From Mesobacterium pallidum (GTDB lineage Bacteria; Pseudomonadota; Alphaproteobacteria; Rhodobacterales; Rhodobacteraceae): DNA of 64,000 bases. The notes beneath the pieces were generated by a model, which saw nothing but the letters and a program-made list of their open reading frames with translations, did no database searches and was not told the DNA's origin. The DNA lies in the NCBI RefSeq assembly GCF_019966535.1, contig NZ_JAIMID010000011.1, forward strand, positions 122,484 through 186,483, read 5' to 3'. Of the stretch, positions 47,825-56,469 are shown piece by piece. Numbering within the stretch: position 1 is the first letter of the stretch; the number at the start of each line of letters is the position of its first letter. The translations under genes were made by a program, and so were the position numbers.

Positions 47825-49948
47825 ATGGAGACGATCATTCTCTTTGCCCCGCTGGTGGGCGCGATCATCGCGGGCTTCGGCTGGCGGATCATCGGCGACA
47901 AGGGCGCGCAATGGCTGACCACCGGCCTGCTGTTCCTGGCCGCGCTGCTGTCGTGGATCGTGTTCCTGTCCTTCGACGGGGAAACGCAGCACATCAACAT
48001 CCTGCGCTGGATCGAAAGCGGCACGCTGCAGACCAACTGGGGCATCCGCCTTGACCGGCTGACCGCGATCATGCTGATCGTCGTGACCACCGTCTCGGCG
48101 CTCGTGCACCTCTATTCCATGGGCTACATGGCCCATGACGACAATTTCGGCCATCACGAGAGCTACCGGCCGCGGTTCTTTGCCTACCTGTCGTTCTTCA
48201 CCTTCGCCATGCTGATGCTGGTGACCAGCGACAACCTGGTGCAGATGTTCTTTGGCTGGGAAGGGGTCGGCGTTGCCTCCTACCTGCTGATCGGCTTCTA
48301 TTACCGCAAGCCAAGCGCCAATGCCGCCGCGATCAAGGCCTTCGTGGTCAACCGGGTGGGTGACTTCGGGTTCGCGCTCGGCATCTTCGCGCTGTTCTTC
48401 CTGGTCGACTCGATCAAGATGGATGACGTCTTTGCCGCCGGCCCGATGCTGGCCGAGACGCAGGTGTCGTTCCTGTGGGGCGAATGGAACGCGGCCAACC
48501 TGATCGCCGTGCTGCTGTTCATCGGCGCGATGGGCAAGTCGGCGCAGCTGATCCTGCACACCTGGCTGCCGGACGCGATGGAAGGCCCGACCCCGGTGTC
48601 GGCGCTGATCCACGCCGCGACCATGGTGACGGCGGGCGTCTTCCTTGTCTGCCGCATGTCGCCGATCTTTGAATACGCACCCGAGGCGCTGATGTTCGTC
48701 ACCTTCCTGGGCGCCACGACGGCCTTCTTCGCCGCGACCGTGGGTCTGGTGCAGAACGACATCAAGCGCGTGATCGCCTATTCGACCTGTTCGCAGCTGG
48801 GCTACATGTTCGTCGCCGCCGGCGTGGGCGTCTATTCGGTCGCGATGTTCCACCTGTTCACGCACGCCTTCTTCAAGGCGATGCTGTTCCTTGGCGCCGG
48901 CTCGGTCATCCACGGGATGCACCACGAGCAGGACATGCGGAACTACGGCGGTCTGCGCAAGAAACTGCCCTATACCTTCTGGGCGATGATGATCGGCACG
49001 CTGGCGATCACCGGCGTCGGCATCCCGCTGACCCACATCGGCTTTGCCGGCTTCCTGTCGAAGGACGCGGTGATCGAAAGCGCCTGGGCCGGGACCGCTG
49101 GTGGCTATGCCTTCTGGATGCTGGTCATCGCGGCGGCCTTCACCTCCTTCTACTCGTGGCGCCTGATCTTCCTGACCTTCTTCGGCAAGCCGCGCGGCGA
49201 CAAGCACACGCATGAGCACGCGCATGAAAGCCCGATGGTCATGCTGGTGCCGCTGGGCGTGCTGGCGCTGGGGGCCGTGTTCTCGGGGATGATCTGGTAC
49301 AACAGCTTCTTCGGCGACCATGACTCGGTGAACCGGTTCTTCGGCATTCCGACCCATGAGACGGTCGATGCCGGCCATGGCGAAGAGGCGGCCGCCGAGG
49401 ATCACGGCGAAACCGCTGCCGCGGAGGATCACGGCGACGCGGCCGCCACCGAGGATCATGGCACCGCCGTGGCCGATCACGGCGCGGGCGTCGCCCCCGA
49501 GGGCGCGCTGTTCTTCCACCCAGACAACCACACGATGGACGATGCGCACCATGCCCCGACCTGGGTCAAGGTGAGCCCCTTCATAGCCATGCTCGGGGGC
49601 CTTCTGGTCGCGCTCTGGTTCTACGTCTGGGATACCTCCATGCCCAAGCGCGTGGCCGAGACGAACCCGGTCCTCTACCGCTTCCTGCTGAACAAGTGGT
49701 ATTTCGACGAGATCTACGATGCCATCTTCGTCCAGCCCTCCAAGGCCATCGGACGCTTTTTGTGGAAGCGCGGGGACGGAAACGTCATCGACGGGTCCAT
49801 CAACGGGGTCGCCATGGGCATCGTGCCCTTCCTGACCCGCCTGGCTGGCAAGGCCCAGTCCGGGTACATCTTTACCTACGCCTTCGCGATGGTGATCGGT
49901 CTTGCCGCCCTCATCACCTGGATTACGCTCGCCGGAGGGGCACACTGA
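47825..49948 (+). CDS. nuoL: NADH-quinone oxidoreductase subunit L
   Basis: The 707-residue antiporter-like subunit is the outermost proton channel, with the long lateral helix at its C-terminus. Core motifs are FFGWEGVGVASYLLIGFYY (conserved Glu in helix 5), GAMGKSAQLILHTWLPDAME (Lys/His line) and THAFFKAMLFLGAGSVIHGM. Residues 518-558 form a His/Asp/Glu-rich loop with repeats of the form EDHG. That loop is unusual in length and makes the protein longer than the E. coli form. Confidence 0.97.
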   Translation: METIILFAPLVGAIIAGFGWRIIGDKGAQWLTTGLLFLAALLSWIVFLSFDGETQHINILRWIESGTLQTNWGIRLDRLTAIMLIVVTTVSALVHLYSMGYMAHDDNFGHHESYRPRFFAYLSFFTFAMLMLVTSDNLVQMFFGWEGVGVASYLLIGFYYRKPSANAAAIKAFVVNRVGDFGFALGIFALFFLVDSIKMDDVFAAGPMLAETQVSFLWGEWNAANLIAVLLFIGAMGKSAQLILHTWLPDAMEGPTPVSALIHAATMVTAGVFLVCRMSPIFEYAPEALMFVTFLGATTAFFAATVGLVQNDIKRVIAYSTCSQLGYMFVAAGVGVYSVAMFHLFTHAFFKAMLFLGAGSVIHGMHHEQDMRNYGGLRKKLPYTFWAMMIGTLAITGVGIPLTHIGFAGFLSKDAVIESAWAGTAGGYAFWMLVIAAAFTSFYSWRLIFLTFFGKPRGDKHTHEHAHESPMVMLVPLGVLALGAVFSGMIWYNSFFGDHDSVNRFFGIPTHETVDAGHGEEAAAEDHGETAAAEDHGDAAATEDHGTAVADHGAGVAPEGALFFHPDNHTMDDAHHAPTWVKVSPFIAMLGGLLVALWFYVWDTSMPKRVAETNPVLYRFLLNKWYFDEIYDAIFVQPSKAIGRFLWKRGDGNVIDGSINGVAMGIVPFLTRLAGKAQSGYIFTYAFAMVIGLAALITWITLAGGAH

Positions 49949-49949
49949 T

Positions 49950-51503
49950 ATGGATAACCTGCTTTCCATCGTCACCTTCATTCCCGCGCTGGCTGCCCTG
50001 ATCCTGGGCGTGTTCCTGCGGGGCGATGATGAGGCCGCGGCCAAGAACGCCAAGTGGCTGGCGCTGTTCGCGACCTCGGTGACCTTCCTGATCTCGCTGT
50101 TCATCCTGGCGCAGTTCGACCCTTCGGACACCGGCTTCCAGATGGTGGAAGAGGGCGAATGGCTGCTGGGTCTCAAGTACAAGATGGGCGTCGACGGGAT
50201 CTCGGTGCTTTTCGTGCTACTGACCACCTTCATGATGCCGCTGACCATCGCCGCGTCCTGGGACGTCAAGGTGCGGGTCAAGGAATACATGATCGCCTTC
50301 CTGCTGCTGGAAACGCTCATGCTGGGCGTGTTCATGGCGCTGGACCTGGTGCTCTTCTACCTCTTCTTCGAGGCGGGGCTGATCCCGATGTTCCTGATCA
50401 TCGGCATCTGGGGCGGGGCGAACCGCATCTATGCTTCGTTCAAGTTCTTCCTCTACACCTTCCTCGGCTCGGTGCTGATGCTGGTGGCCATGGTCGCGAT
50501 GTTCGCCGACGCGGGCACCACCGACATCGCCGTGCTGCTGACGCATGAGTTCGGGTCCGAAAGCTTCAGCCTGCTGGGCATCCAGATCGTCGGCGGGATG
50601 CAGACGCTGATGTTCCTCGCCTTCTTCGCCAGCTTTGCCGTCAAGATGCCGATGTGGCCGGTCCACACCTGGCTGCCCGATGCGCACGTCCAGGCGCCGA
50701 CCGCGGGCTCGGTCGTGCTGGCCGCGATCCTGCTCAAGATGGGTGGCTACGGCTTCCTGCGCTTCTGCCTGCCGATGTTCCCCGTGGGGTCCGAGGTGCT
50801 GGCGCCGCTGGTGCTGTGGATGTCGGCCATCGCCATCGTCTACACCTCGCTGGTGGCCCTCGTGCAGGAGGACATGAAGAAGCTGATCGCCTATTCCTCG
50901 GTCGCCCACATGGGTTACGTGACCATGGGCATCTTCGTGGTGAACCAGCAGGGGATCGACGGCGCCATCTTCCAGATGCTGTCGCACGGCTTCATCTCGG
51001 GCGCGCTGTTCCTTTGCGTCGGCGTGATCTACGACCGGATGCACACCCGCGAGATCGACGCCTATGGCGGCCTCGTGAACCGGATGCCGGTCTACGCGCT
51101 GCTGTTCATGTTCTTCACCATGTCGAACGTCGGCCTGCCGGGCACCTCGGGCTTCATCGGGGAATTCCTGACGCTCATGGGCGCCTTCCAGGAAAACACC
51201 TGGGTCGCGGCCGTGGCGACGTCCGGCGTGATCTTCTCGGCGGCCTATGCGCTCTGGCTCTACCGCCGGGTGGTGATGGGGGATCTGATCAAGGAAAGCC
51301 TCAAGTCGATCACCGACATGACGGCCCGCGAAAAGTGGATCTTTGCGCCGCTGGTCGCGATGACCCTGCTGCTGGGCGTCTACCCCGCGCTGGTCACCGA
51401 CATCATCGGCCCCTCGACCGAGGCGCTGGTCGACGATTATGACACCGCCATTGCGGCGTTCGAGCCTCAGGCCGCGACCCAGGTCGCCGCCGGCGGCCAC
51501 TGA
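49950..51503 (+). CDS. nuoM: NADH-quinone oxidoreductase subunit M
   Basis: The 517-residue antiporter-like subunit (ND4) has about 14 helices. Conserved pieces include FYLFFEAGLIPMFLIIGIWG with the key glutamate, KMPMWPVHTWLPDAHVQAPT with the Lys/His line, and AYSSVAHMGYVTMGIF. The ATG lies 1 base after the nuoL stop and has GGAGGGG upstream. Its C-terminus ends in an acidic stretch. Confidence 0.97.
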   Translation: MDNLLSIVTFIPALAALILGVFLRGDDEAAAKNAKWLALFATSVTFLISLFILAQFDPSDTGFQMVEEGEWLLGLKYKMGVDGISVLFVLLTTFMMPLTIAASWDVKVRVKEYMIAFLLLETLMLGVFMALDLVLFYLFFEAGLIPMFLIIGIWGGANRIYASFKFFLYTFLGSVLMLVAMVAMFADAGTTDIAVLLTHEFGSESFSLLGIQIVGGMQTLMFLAFFASFAVKMPMWPVHTWLPDAHVQAPTAGSVVLAAILLKMGGYGFLRFCLPMFPVGSEVLAPLVLWMSAIAIVYTSLVALVQEDMKKLIAYSSVAHMGYVTMGIFVVNQQGIDGAIFQMLSHGFISGALFLCVGVIYDRMHTREIDAYGGLVNRMPVYALLFMFFTMSNVGLPGTSGFIGEFLTLMGAFQENTWVAAVATSGVIFSAAYALWLYRRVVMGDLIKESLKSITDMTAREKWIFAPLVAMTLLLGVYPALVTDIIGPSTEALVDDYDTAIAAFEPQAATQVAAGGH

Positions 51504-51515
51504 CGGAGAGAGAGA

Positions 51516-52955
51516 ATGATCGGTTCTGATCTGAACATCATCCTGCCCGAGATCATCCTGTCGCTCTTTGCGATGGGGGCGCTGATCGGGGCAGTCTATT
51601 CCGGCAAGGACGCGCTGGCGCCGGTGCTGACCTGGGCCTCGGCCGCGGTCATGGCCGTGGTCGCCATCTGGATCGGCATCTCGGGCGAGGGCACGCAGAC
51701 CGCCTTTGACGGGATGTTCAACGACGACGGCTTTGCCCGCTTTGCCAAGGTGGTCATCCTGCTTTCGGGCGCCGCGGTGCTGCTGATGAGCCAGGATTAC
51801 ATGGCGCGCCGCGGCCTCTTGCGGTTCGAATACCCGGTGCTGATCGTGCTGGCCTCGGTCGGCATGATGGTCATGGTCTCGGCCGGTGACCTGATCGCCC
51901 TCTACATGGGTCTCGAGCTGCAATCGCTGGCGCTTTACGTCGTCGCGTCGCTGCGCCGCGACTCTGTGCGCTCGACCGAAGCGGGCCTGAAGTACTTCAT
52001 CCTCGGCGCGCTCAGCTCGGGCCTGCTGCTCTATGGCGCCTCGCTGGTCTACGGCTTCGCCGGCTCGACCACCTTCGACGGCATCATCGCCGCGGCGGGC
52101 GAAGAGGCATCGCTGGGCCTGCTCTTCGGTCTCGTGCTGGTGATCTGCGGCCTGGCGTTCAAGGTCTCGGCCGTGCCGTTCCACATGTGGACCCCGGACG
52201 TCTACGAAGGCTCACCCACGCCGGTCACCGCCTTCTTTGCCACCGCGCCGAAAGTGGCGGCCATGGGCCTTTTCGCCCGGGTGCTGCATGACGCCTTTGG
52301 CGGCGTGATCGCCGACTGGCAGCAGGTGCTGGCGATCCTGTCGCTGCTGTCGATGTTCCTTGGCGCCATCGCCGCCATCGGTCAGAACAACATCAAGCGC
52401 CTGATGGCCTATTCGTCGATCGCCCACATGGGCTACGCGCTGATGGGCCTTGCATCGGGCACGGTCTTCGGCGTGCAGGCGATGCTGATCTACATGGCGA
52501 TCTACGTGACCATGAACGTCGGCACCTTTGCCTTCATCCTGTCGATGGAGAAGGACGGCACCCCGGTGACGAGCATCTCGGCGCTGAACAATTACTCCAA
52601 GAAAGAGCCGGGCAAGGCGCTGGCCGTGCTGGTTCTGATGTTCAGCCTGGCCGGTGTGCCGCCGCTGGTCGGCTTCTTCGGCAAGCTCTACGTGCTGCGC
52701 GCCGCCTACGAGGGCGGGCTGGCCTGGCTGGCCGTCGCGGGCGTGGTCGCATCCGTGATCGGGGCGTTCTACTACCTGCGGATCGTGTTCTACATGTACT
52801 TCGGCGAAGAGCGCGAAGATGCGCTGGACAAGACCCGGTCGCCGATTCTCTGGGGCATGTTGATGGCTTCGGCGCTGCTGATGGTCGTGGGGGTCGTGAA
52901 CCTCTTTGGCATCGAGGGCGTGGCCCAGGCCGCGGCCGCCACGCTGGTGAACTGA
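51516..52955 (+). CDS. nuoN: NADH-quinone oxidoreductase subunit N
   Basis: The 479-residue antiporter-like subunit (ND2) has the usual 14 helices. Conserved parts are LYMGLELQSLALYVVASLRR (glutamate), GLAFKVSAVPFHMWTPDVYE (lysine and histidine) and AYSSIAHMGYALMGLA. It is the last nuo gene. A terminator hairpin follows about 50 bases after the stop. Confidence 0.97.
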   Translation: MIGSDLNIILPEIILSLFAMGALIGAVYSGKDALAPVLTWASAAVMAVVAIWIGISGEGTQTAFDGMFNDDGFARFAKVVILLSGAAVLLMSQDYMARRGLLRFEYPVLIVLASVGMMVMVSAGDLIALYMGLELQSLALYVVASLRRDSVRSTEAGLKYFILGALSSGLLLYGASLVYGFAGSTTFDGIIAAAGEEASLGLLFGLVLVICGLAFKVSAVPFHMWTPDVYEGSPTPVTAFFATAPKVAAMGLFARVLHDAFGGVIADWQQVLAILSLLSMFLGAIAAIGQNNIKRLMAYSSIAHMGYALMGLASGTVFGVQAMLIYMAIYVTMNVGTFAFILSMEKDGTPVTSISALNNYSKKEPGKALAVLVLMFSLAGVPPLVGFFGKLYVLRAAYEGGLAWLAVAGVVASVIGAFYYLRIVFYMYFGEEREDALDKTRSPILWGMLMASALLMVVGVVNLFGIEGVAQAAAATLVN

Positions 52956-53004
52956 TCCGGCTTTTCAGAACATCTGCGCGGCTTTCGCGCAGGGAACACC
53001 TCGG

Positions 53005-53035
53005 CGGCGCCCACTGGGCGCCGTCTCGGTTTTCT
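53005..53035 (+). terminator. terminator of the nuo operon
   Basis: CGGCGCCC (53005-53012) pairs with GGGCGCCG (53016-53023) around ACT, followed by a T-rich stretch TCTCGGTTTTCTT. A repeat half-copy begins directly after. Confidence 0.7.
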
Positions 53036-53037
53036 TG

Positions 53038-53080
53038 CCTCCGGCGGGAGTTTATCGGCACAATGAAGCGGGATCTGGCG
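53038..53080 (+). repeat. palindromic intergenic repeat, half copy F
   Basis: One arm: CCTCCGGCGGGAGTTTATC then GGCACAATGAAGCGGGATC. The ATG at 53063 opens seven codons (MKRDLAR) whose TGA at 53084 overlaps the birA GTG start (GTGA). The companion arm and hairpin are missing. Confidence 0.78.
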
Positions 53081-53082
53081 CG

Positions 53083-53838
53083 GTGACCTGGCCGGCGGGA
53101 TATGGCCGGCGGGTGCTGGCCGAGGTGGACAGCACCAATGCCGAGGCCGCGCGCATCGCGGCGCAGCTGGCGGGGCCGGAATGGATCCTCGGGCTGCGCC
53201 AGACGGCCGGGCGCGGGCGCCGGGGGCGGCCCTGGGTCGACCCCGTGGGCAATTTCGCCGGCACTCTGGTCATGCGGCCGACCGAGGGGCCGGAGGTCGT
53301 GGCGCTGCGGTCCTTCGTGGCCGCGCTTGCGCTTTACGACGCGCTGGCGGGCCTGCCGGGGCTGGCGGGGCAGGTGACCCTGAAATGGCCGAACGACGTG
53401 TTGCTGGCGGGCGGTAAGGTCGCCGGCATCCTGCTGGAAAGCGCGGGCGGCCCGTCGGGCATGAGCTATCTCGCCATCGGGATCGGCGTGAACCTCGCCT
53501 CGGCCCCGGACGTGGCCGACCTGCCGGACGGCGCCGTCGCGCCGGTCTCGGTCGCCGGCCTGACGGGCCAGGTCGTCGGTCCCGAGGATTTCCTTAATCG
53601 TCTCGCCCCGGCCTATGCGGAATGGGAGAGCCGGTTCGCCACCTATGGCTTTGCCCCCATCCGCACGGCCTGGCTGGCCCGCGCGGCCCGGCTGGGAGAG
53701 CGGATCACCGCACGCACCGGACGCGAAACCCTCACGGGCCTCTTCGAGACGGTGGACGCGCAGGGCAACCTGTGTCTTAACACGGCCCAAGGGCGGCGGG
53801 CGATCCCCGCGGCCGACGTGTTCTTCGAAGGGGGCTGA
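53083..53838 (+). CDS. birA: biotin-[acetyl-CoA-carboxylase] ligase
   Basis: The 251-residue ligase attaches biotin to carrier proteins such as MccA in this window. Motifs are LAEVDSTNAEAARIA, RQTAGRGRRGRPWVDPVGNF (the biotinyl-AMP glycine-rich loop) and LKWPNDVLLAGGKVAGIL with the catalytic lysine. The N-terminal DNA-binding domain of E. coli BirA is absent, so it cannot be a repressor of that type. The GTG at 53083 gives the natural length and overlaps the mini-frame of the repeat. It stands first in birA-coaX-rnj. Confidence 0.95.
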   Translation: MTWPAGYGRRVLAEVDSTNAEAARIAAQLAGPEWILGLRQTAGRGRRGRPWVDPVGNFAGTLVMRPTEGPEVVALRSFVAALALYDALAGLPGLAGQVTLKWPNDVLLAGGKVAGILLESAGGPSGMSYLAIGIGVNLASAPDVADLPDGAVAPVSVAGLTGQVVGPEDFLNRLAPAYAEWESRFATYGFAPIRTAWLARAARLGERITARTGRETLTGLFETVDAQGNLCLNTAQGRRAIPAADVFFEGG

Positions 53839-53841
53839 GAC

Positions 53842-54624
53842 ATGCTGCTGTGCATCGACACCGGGAATACCAACACCGTGTTCTCGATCTGGGACGGGGA
53901 GGAGTTTCTCTGCACCCTGCGGACCTCGACGCACCATGCGCGCACGGCCGATGCCTATTTCACCTGGTTCTCGACGCTGGTCGACCATTACGGGATCAAG
54001 CCCGACATCACCGATGTCATCATCTCGAGCACGGTACCGCGCGTCGTCTTCAACCTGCGGGTCTTTGCCGACCGGTTCTTTGGCTGCCGCCCGATGGTGG
54101 TGGGCAAGCCGGACTGCCTGTTGCCGCATCCGCCGCGGGTCGATGCGGGCACGACCGTGGGTCCCGACCGGCTGGTGAACACCGCCGGTGCCTTCGACCG
54201 CCATGGCGGCGACATCATCGTGGTCGATTTCGGCACCGCGACTACCTTCGATGTGGTCGACCACGACGGGGCCTATGTCGGCGGGGTCATCGCGCCCGGC
54301 GTGAACCTCAGCCTCGAGGCGCTGCACATGGCCGCCGCCGCGCTGCCGCACGTGGATATTTCCAAGCCGGAGGCGGTCGTCGGCCGTAACACCATCGACT
54401 GCATGCAATCGGGGATTTTCTGGGGCTATGTCGGCCTGGTCAAAGAGATCTGCGCCCGCATCAAGGCCGAGCGCGACCGCAAGATGCAGATCATCGCGAC
54501 CGGGGGTCTTGCGCCCCTCTTTCAACAAAGCGTCGAGCTGTTCGACGCCTTCGAGGACGATCTGACCATGCATGGTCTGACCGTCATCCACGCCTACAAC
54601 AAGGAGCACGGGACACTTGGCTAA
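53842..54624 (+). CDS. coaX: type III pantothenate kinase
   Basis: The 260-residue kinase phosphorylates pantothenate, the first step to coenzyme A. Signatures are LLCIDTGNTNTVFSIWDGEE (phosphate-binding), VDAGTTVGPDRLVNTAGAFD and IIVVDFGTATTFDVVDHDGA with the catalytic aspartate, then GGVIAPGVNLSLEAL. It is the feedback-insensitive CoaX type. It lies 3 bases after birA and overlaps the RNase J start by 8 bases. Confidence 0.97.
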   Translation: MLLCIDTGNTNTVFSIWDGEEFLCTLRTSTHHARTADAYFTWFSTLVDHYGIKPDITDVIISSTVPRVVFNLRVFADRFFGCRPMVVGKPDCLLPHPPRVDAGTTVGPDRLVNTAGAFDRHGGDIIVVDFGTATTFDVVDHDGAYVGGVIAPGVNLSLEALHMAAAALPHVDISKPEAVVGRNTIDCMQSGIFWGYVGLVKEICARIKAERDRKMQIIATGGLAPLFQQSVELFDAFEDDLTMHGLTVIHAYNKEHGTLG

Positions 54625-56284
54625 GGAGCGCTTGATCTACCTGCCACTCGGCGGCGCCGGCGAAATCGGCATGAACGCCTATGTCTACGGCTACGGCGCC
54701 CCCGGCAAGGAGCGGCTGATCCTGGTCGACCTCGGGGTCACTTTCCCCGACATGGACGGCTCGCCCGGGGTCGACCTGATCTTTCCCGACATCGCCTGGC
54801 TGCGCGAGAACCGCGACCGGCTCGAGGCGATCTTCATCACCCATGCGCACGAGGACCACGTGGGCGCCATCGGGCACCTTTGGGGCGACCTTGGCGCTCC
54901 GGTGCATGCGCGGGCCTTCACGGCCAACATCGCGCGCCGCAAGATGGACGAACGGGGCCATCCCGACCGCACCGTCCGCACGGCAAGCGCCTGGCCCGAG
55001 ACGGTCAAGGCGGGGCCGTTCGAGGTTGGCTTCCTGCCGATCTCGCATTCGATCCCCGAAAGCTCGGCCCTGGTGATCGACACGCCCGTGGGGCGGCTGC
55101 TGCACACCGGCGATTTCAAGATCGACCCGACGCCGATCGTGGGCGAGGCGTTCGACCCCGAAGCGTTCAAGGCAGTGGCCAAGGACGGCGTCAAGGCGCT
55201 GATCTGCGATTCCACCAACGTCTTCTCGCCCCAGCCGGGGCGGTCCGAGGCGTCGATCGGCAGCGAGATCGAGGGGCTCATTGCCCGCGCGCCGGGCATG
55301 GTGGTGGCGACGACCTTTGCGTCCAACGTGGCGCGGGTCAAGACGCTGGCCGAGGCGGGCGTGCGCGCCGGCCGCTCGATCTGCCTGCTGGGGCGGGCGA
55401 TGCGGCGCATGATCGAGGCTTCGGTCGAGACTGGCGTGCTGAAGGATTTCCCCAGCGTGATCGGGCCCGAGGATGCGCTGTCGCTGCCGCGCGAGAACGT
55501 CATGCTGATCGTGACCGGCAGCCAGGGCGAACGCCGGGCGGCCAGCGCGCAGCTGGCCAATGGCAAGTACAACGGGATCACGATGAAGGAAGGGGACATG
55601 TTCCTGTTCTCGTCCAAGACGATCCCGGGCAACGAACGCGGCGTGATCCGGATCATGAACCAGTATTCGGAAATGGGCGTGGACGTTGTCGATGACGATG
55701 GCGGCAAGTACCACGTCTCGGGCCACGCCAACCGGCCCGACCTCGAGACCATGCATGACCTCGTCAAGCCCGACATGCTGATCCCGATGCATGGCGAACA
55801 CCGCCACCTGCGTGAACATGCGCGGCTGGGCGCGTCCAAGAACATCGCCTCGATGGTGGTGGTCAACGGGATGATGATGGACCTGACGGGCGATCAGCCG
55901 GTGGTGGCCGAGCATATCGAAACCGGGCGGGTATACCTCGACGGCACGGTGCAGATCGGCGCGCTGGACGGGATCGTGCGGGACCGGCTCCGCATGGCGC
56001 TGAACGGCCACGTGATGGTCAACGTGATCATCGACGAGGAGGGCGAGCCGCTGGGCGAGCCCTGGGTCGAGGTCATGGGCCTGGCCGAGACCGGCCGGTC
56101 GAACGCTCCGCTGATCGATGTGCTGGAAGAAGACCTGTCGCAATACATCGGCCGGGCGGGGGCCAAGACCCTGCGCGACGACGACAAGCTCGAGGAAGGC
56201 ATCCGGCGGGCGGTGCGGCAGTCCAGCCTGGACGAGATCGGCAAGAAGCCGCAGGTCACGGTGGTGATCTCGCGCCTCGAGTGA
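54617..56284 (+). CDS. rnj: ribonuclease J
   Basis: The 555-residue enzyme has a metallo-beta-lactamase/beta-CASP fold and combines 5' exo- and endoribonuclease action in RNA decay. The zinc site is THAHEDHVGAIGHL (75-88), with further histidines in ISHSIPES and HTGDFKIDPTP. A beta-CASP core follows (SRTFAS-like ATTFASNVARVKTLAEA), then a C-terminal domain. The start is a TTG in the coaX tail; AGGAG lies about 10 bases upstream. Order birA-coaX-rnj is frequent in alphaproteobacteria. Confidence 0.95.
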   Translation: MAKERLIYLPLGGAGEIGMNAYVYGYGAPGKERLILVDLGVTFPDMDGSPGVDLIFPDIAWLRENRDRLEAIFITHAHEDHVGAIGHLWGDLGAPVHARAFTANIARRKMDERGHPDRTVRTASAWPETVKAGPFEVGFLPISHSIPESSALVIDTPVGRLLHTGDFKIDPTPIVGEAFDPEAFKAVAKDGVKALICDSTNVFSPQPGRSEASIGSEIEGLIARAPGMVVATTFASNVARVKTLAEAGVRAGRSICLLGRAMRRMIEASVETGVLKDFPSVIGPEDALSLPRENVMLIVTGSQGERRAASAQLANGKYNGITMKEGDMFLFSSKTIPGNERGVIRIMNQYSEMGVDVVDDDGGKYHVSGHANRPDLETMHDLVKPDMLIPMHGEHRHLREHARLGASKNIASMVVVNGMMMDLTGDQPVVAEHIETGRVYLDGTVQIGALDGIVRDRLRMALNGHVMVNVIIDEEGEPLGEPWVEVMGLAETGRSNAPLIDVLEEDLSQYIGRAGAKTLRDDDKLEEGIRRAVRQSSLDEIGKKPQVTVVISRLE

Positions 56285-56296
56285 TCCCGCAACAGT

Positions 56297-56308
56297 CTTC
56301 TGTCGAAG
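56297..56308. promoter_or_regulatory. CTTC-N4-GAAG dyad 1 upstream of second OsmC
   Basis: CTTCTGTCGAAG, followed by AAT. A matching dyad lies 75 bases downstream. Together they could be a regulator's paired sites for the osmC-like gene or its promoter. The regulator is unknown. Confidence 0.4.
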
Positions 56309-56341
56309 AATGTTGCGGCGCCCGGACCGGGGCCGAAGCGA

Positions 56342-56366
56342 AGGGCCGTCCCATGGGGGCGGCCCT
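56342..56366 (+). terminator. hairpin after RNase J
   Basis: AGGGCCG (56342-56348) pairs with CGGCCCT (56360-56366) around an 11-base loop. It is 58 bases past the rnj stop. No T-run, so intrinsic termination is uncertain. Confidence 0.35.
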
Positions 56367-56371
56367 AAATA

Positions 56372-56383
56372 CTTCGTCAGAAG
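56372..56383. promoter_or_regulatory. CTTC-N4-GAAG dyad 2 upstream of second OsmC
   Basis: CTTCGTCAGAAG, again followed by AAT. Same arm pattern as the dyad at 56297. Confidence 0.4.
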
Positions 56384-56469
56384 AATTTAGGGCAGTGGCC
56401 GTGGACCTTTCCGTGCCGCGAGACGTTGACCTTGGAACGGCCCGATGGCCGCGACACAAGGAGGTCACC

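Noticed and set aside
47417..50335. A 972-codon open frame antisense to nuoK, nuoL and nuoM
   Set aside because: Long antisense frames are common in DNA with strong third-position GC bias. The translation is His/Gln/Arg/Asp-rich without motifs, and the sense strand encodes clear nuo subunits.
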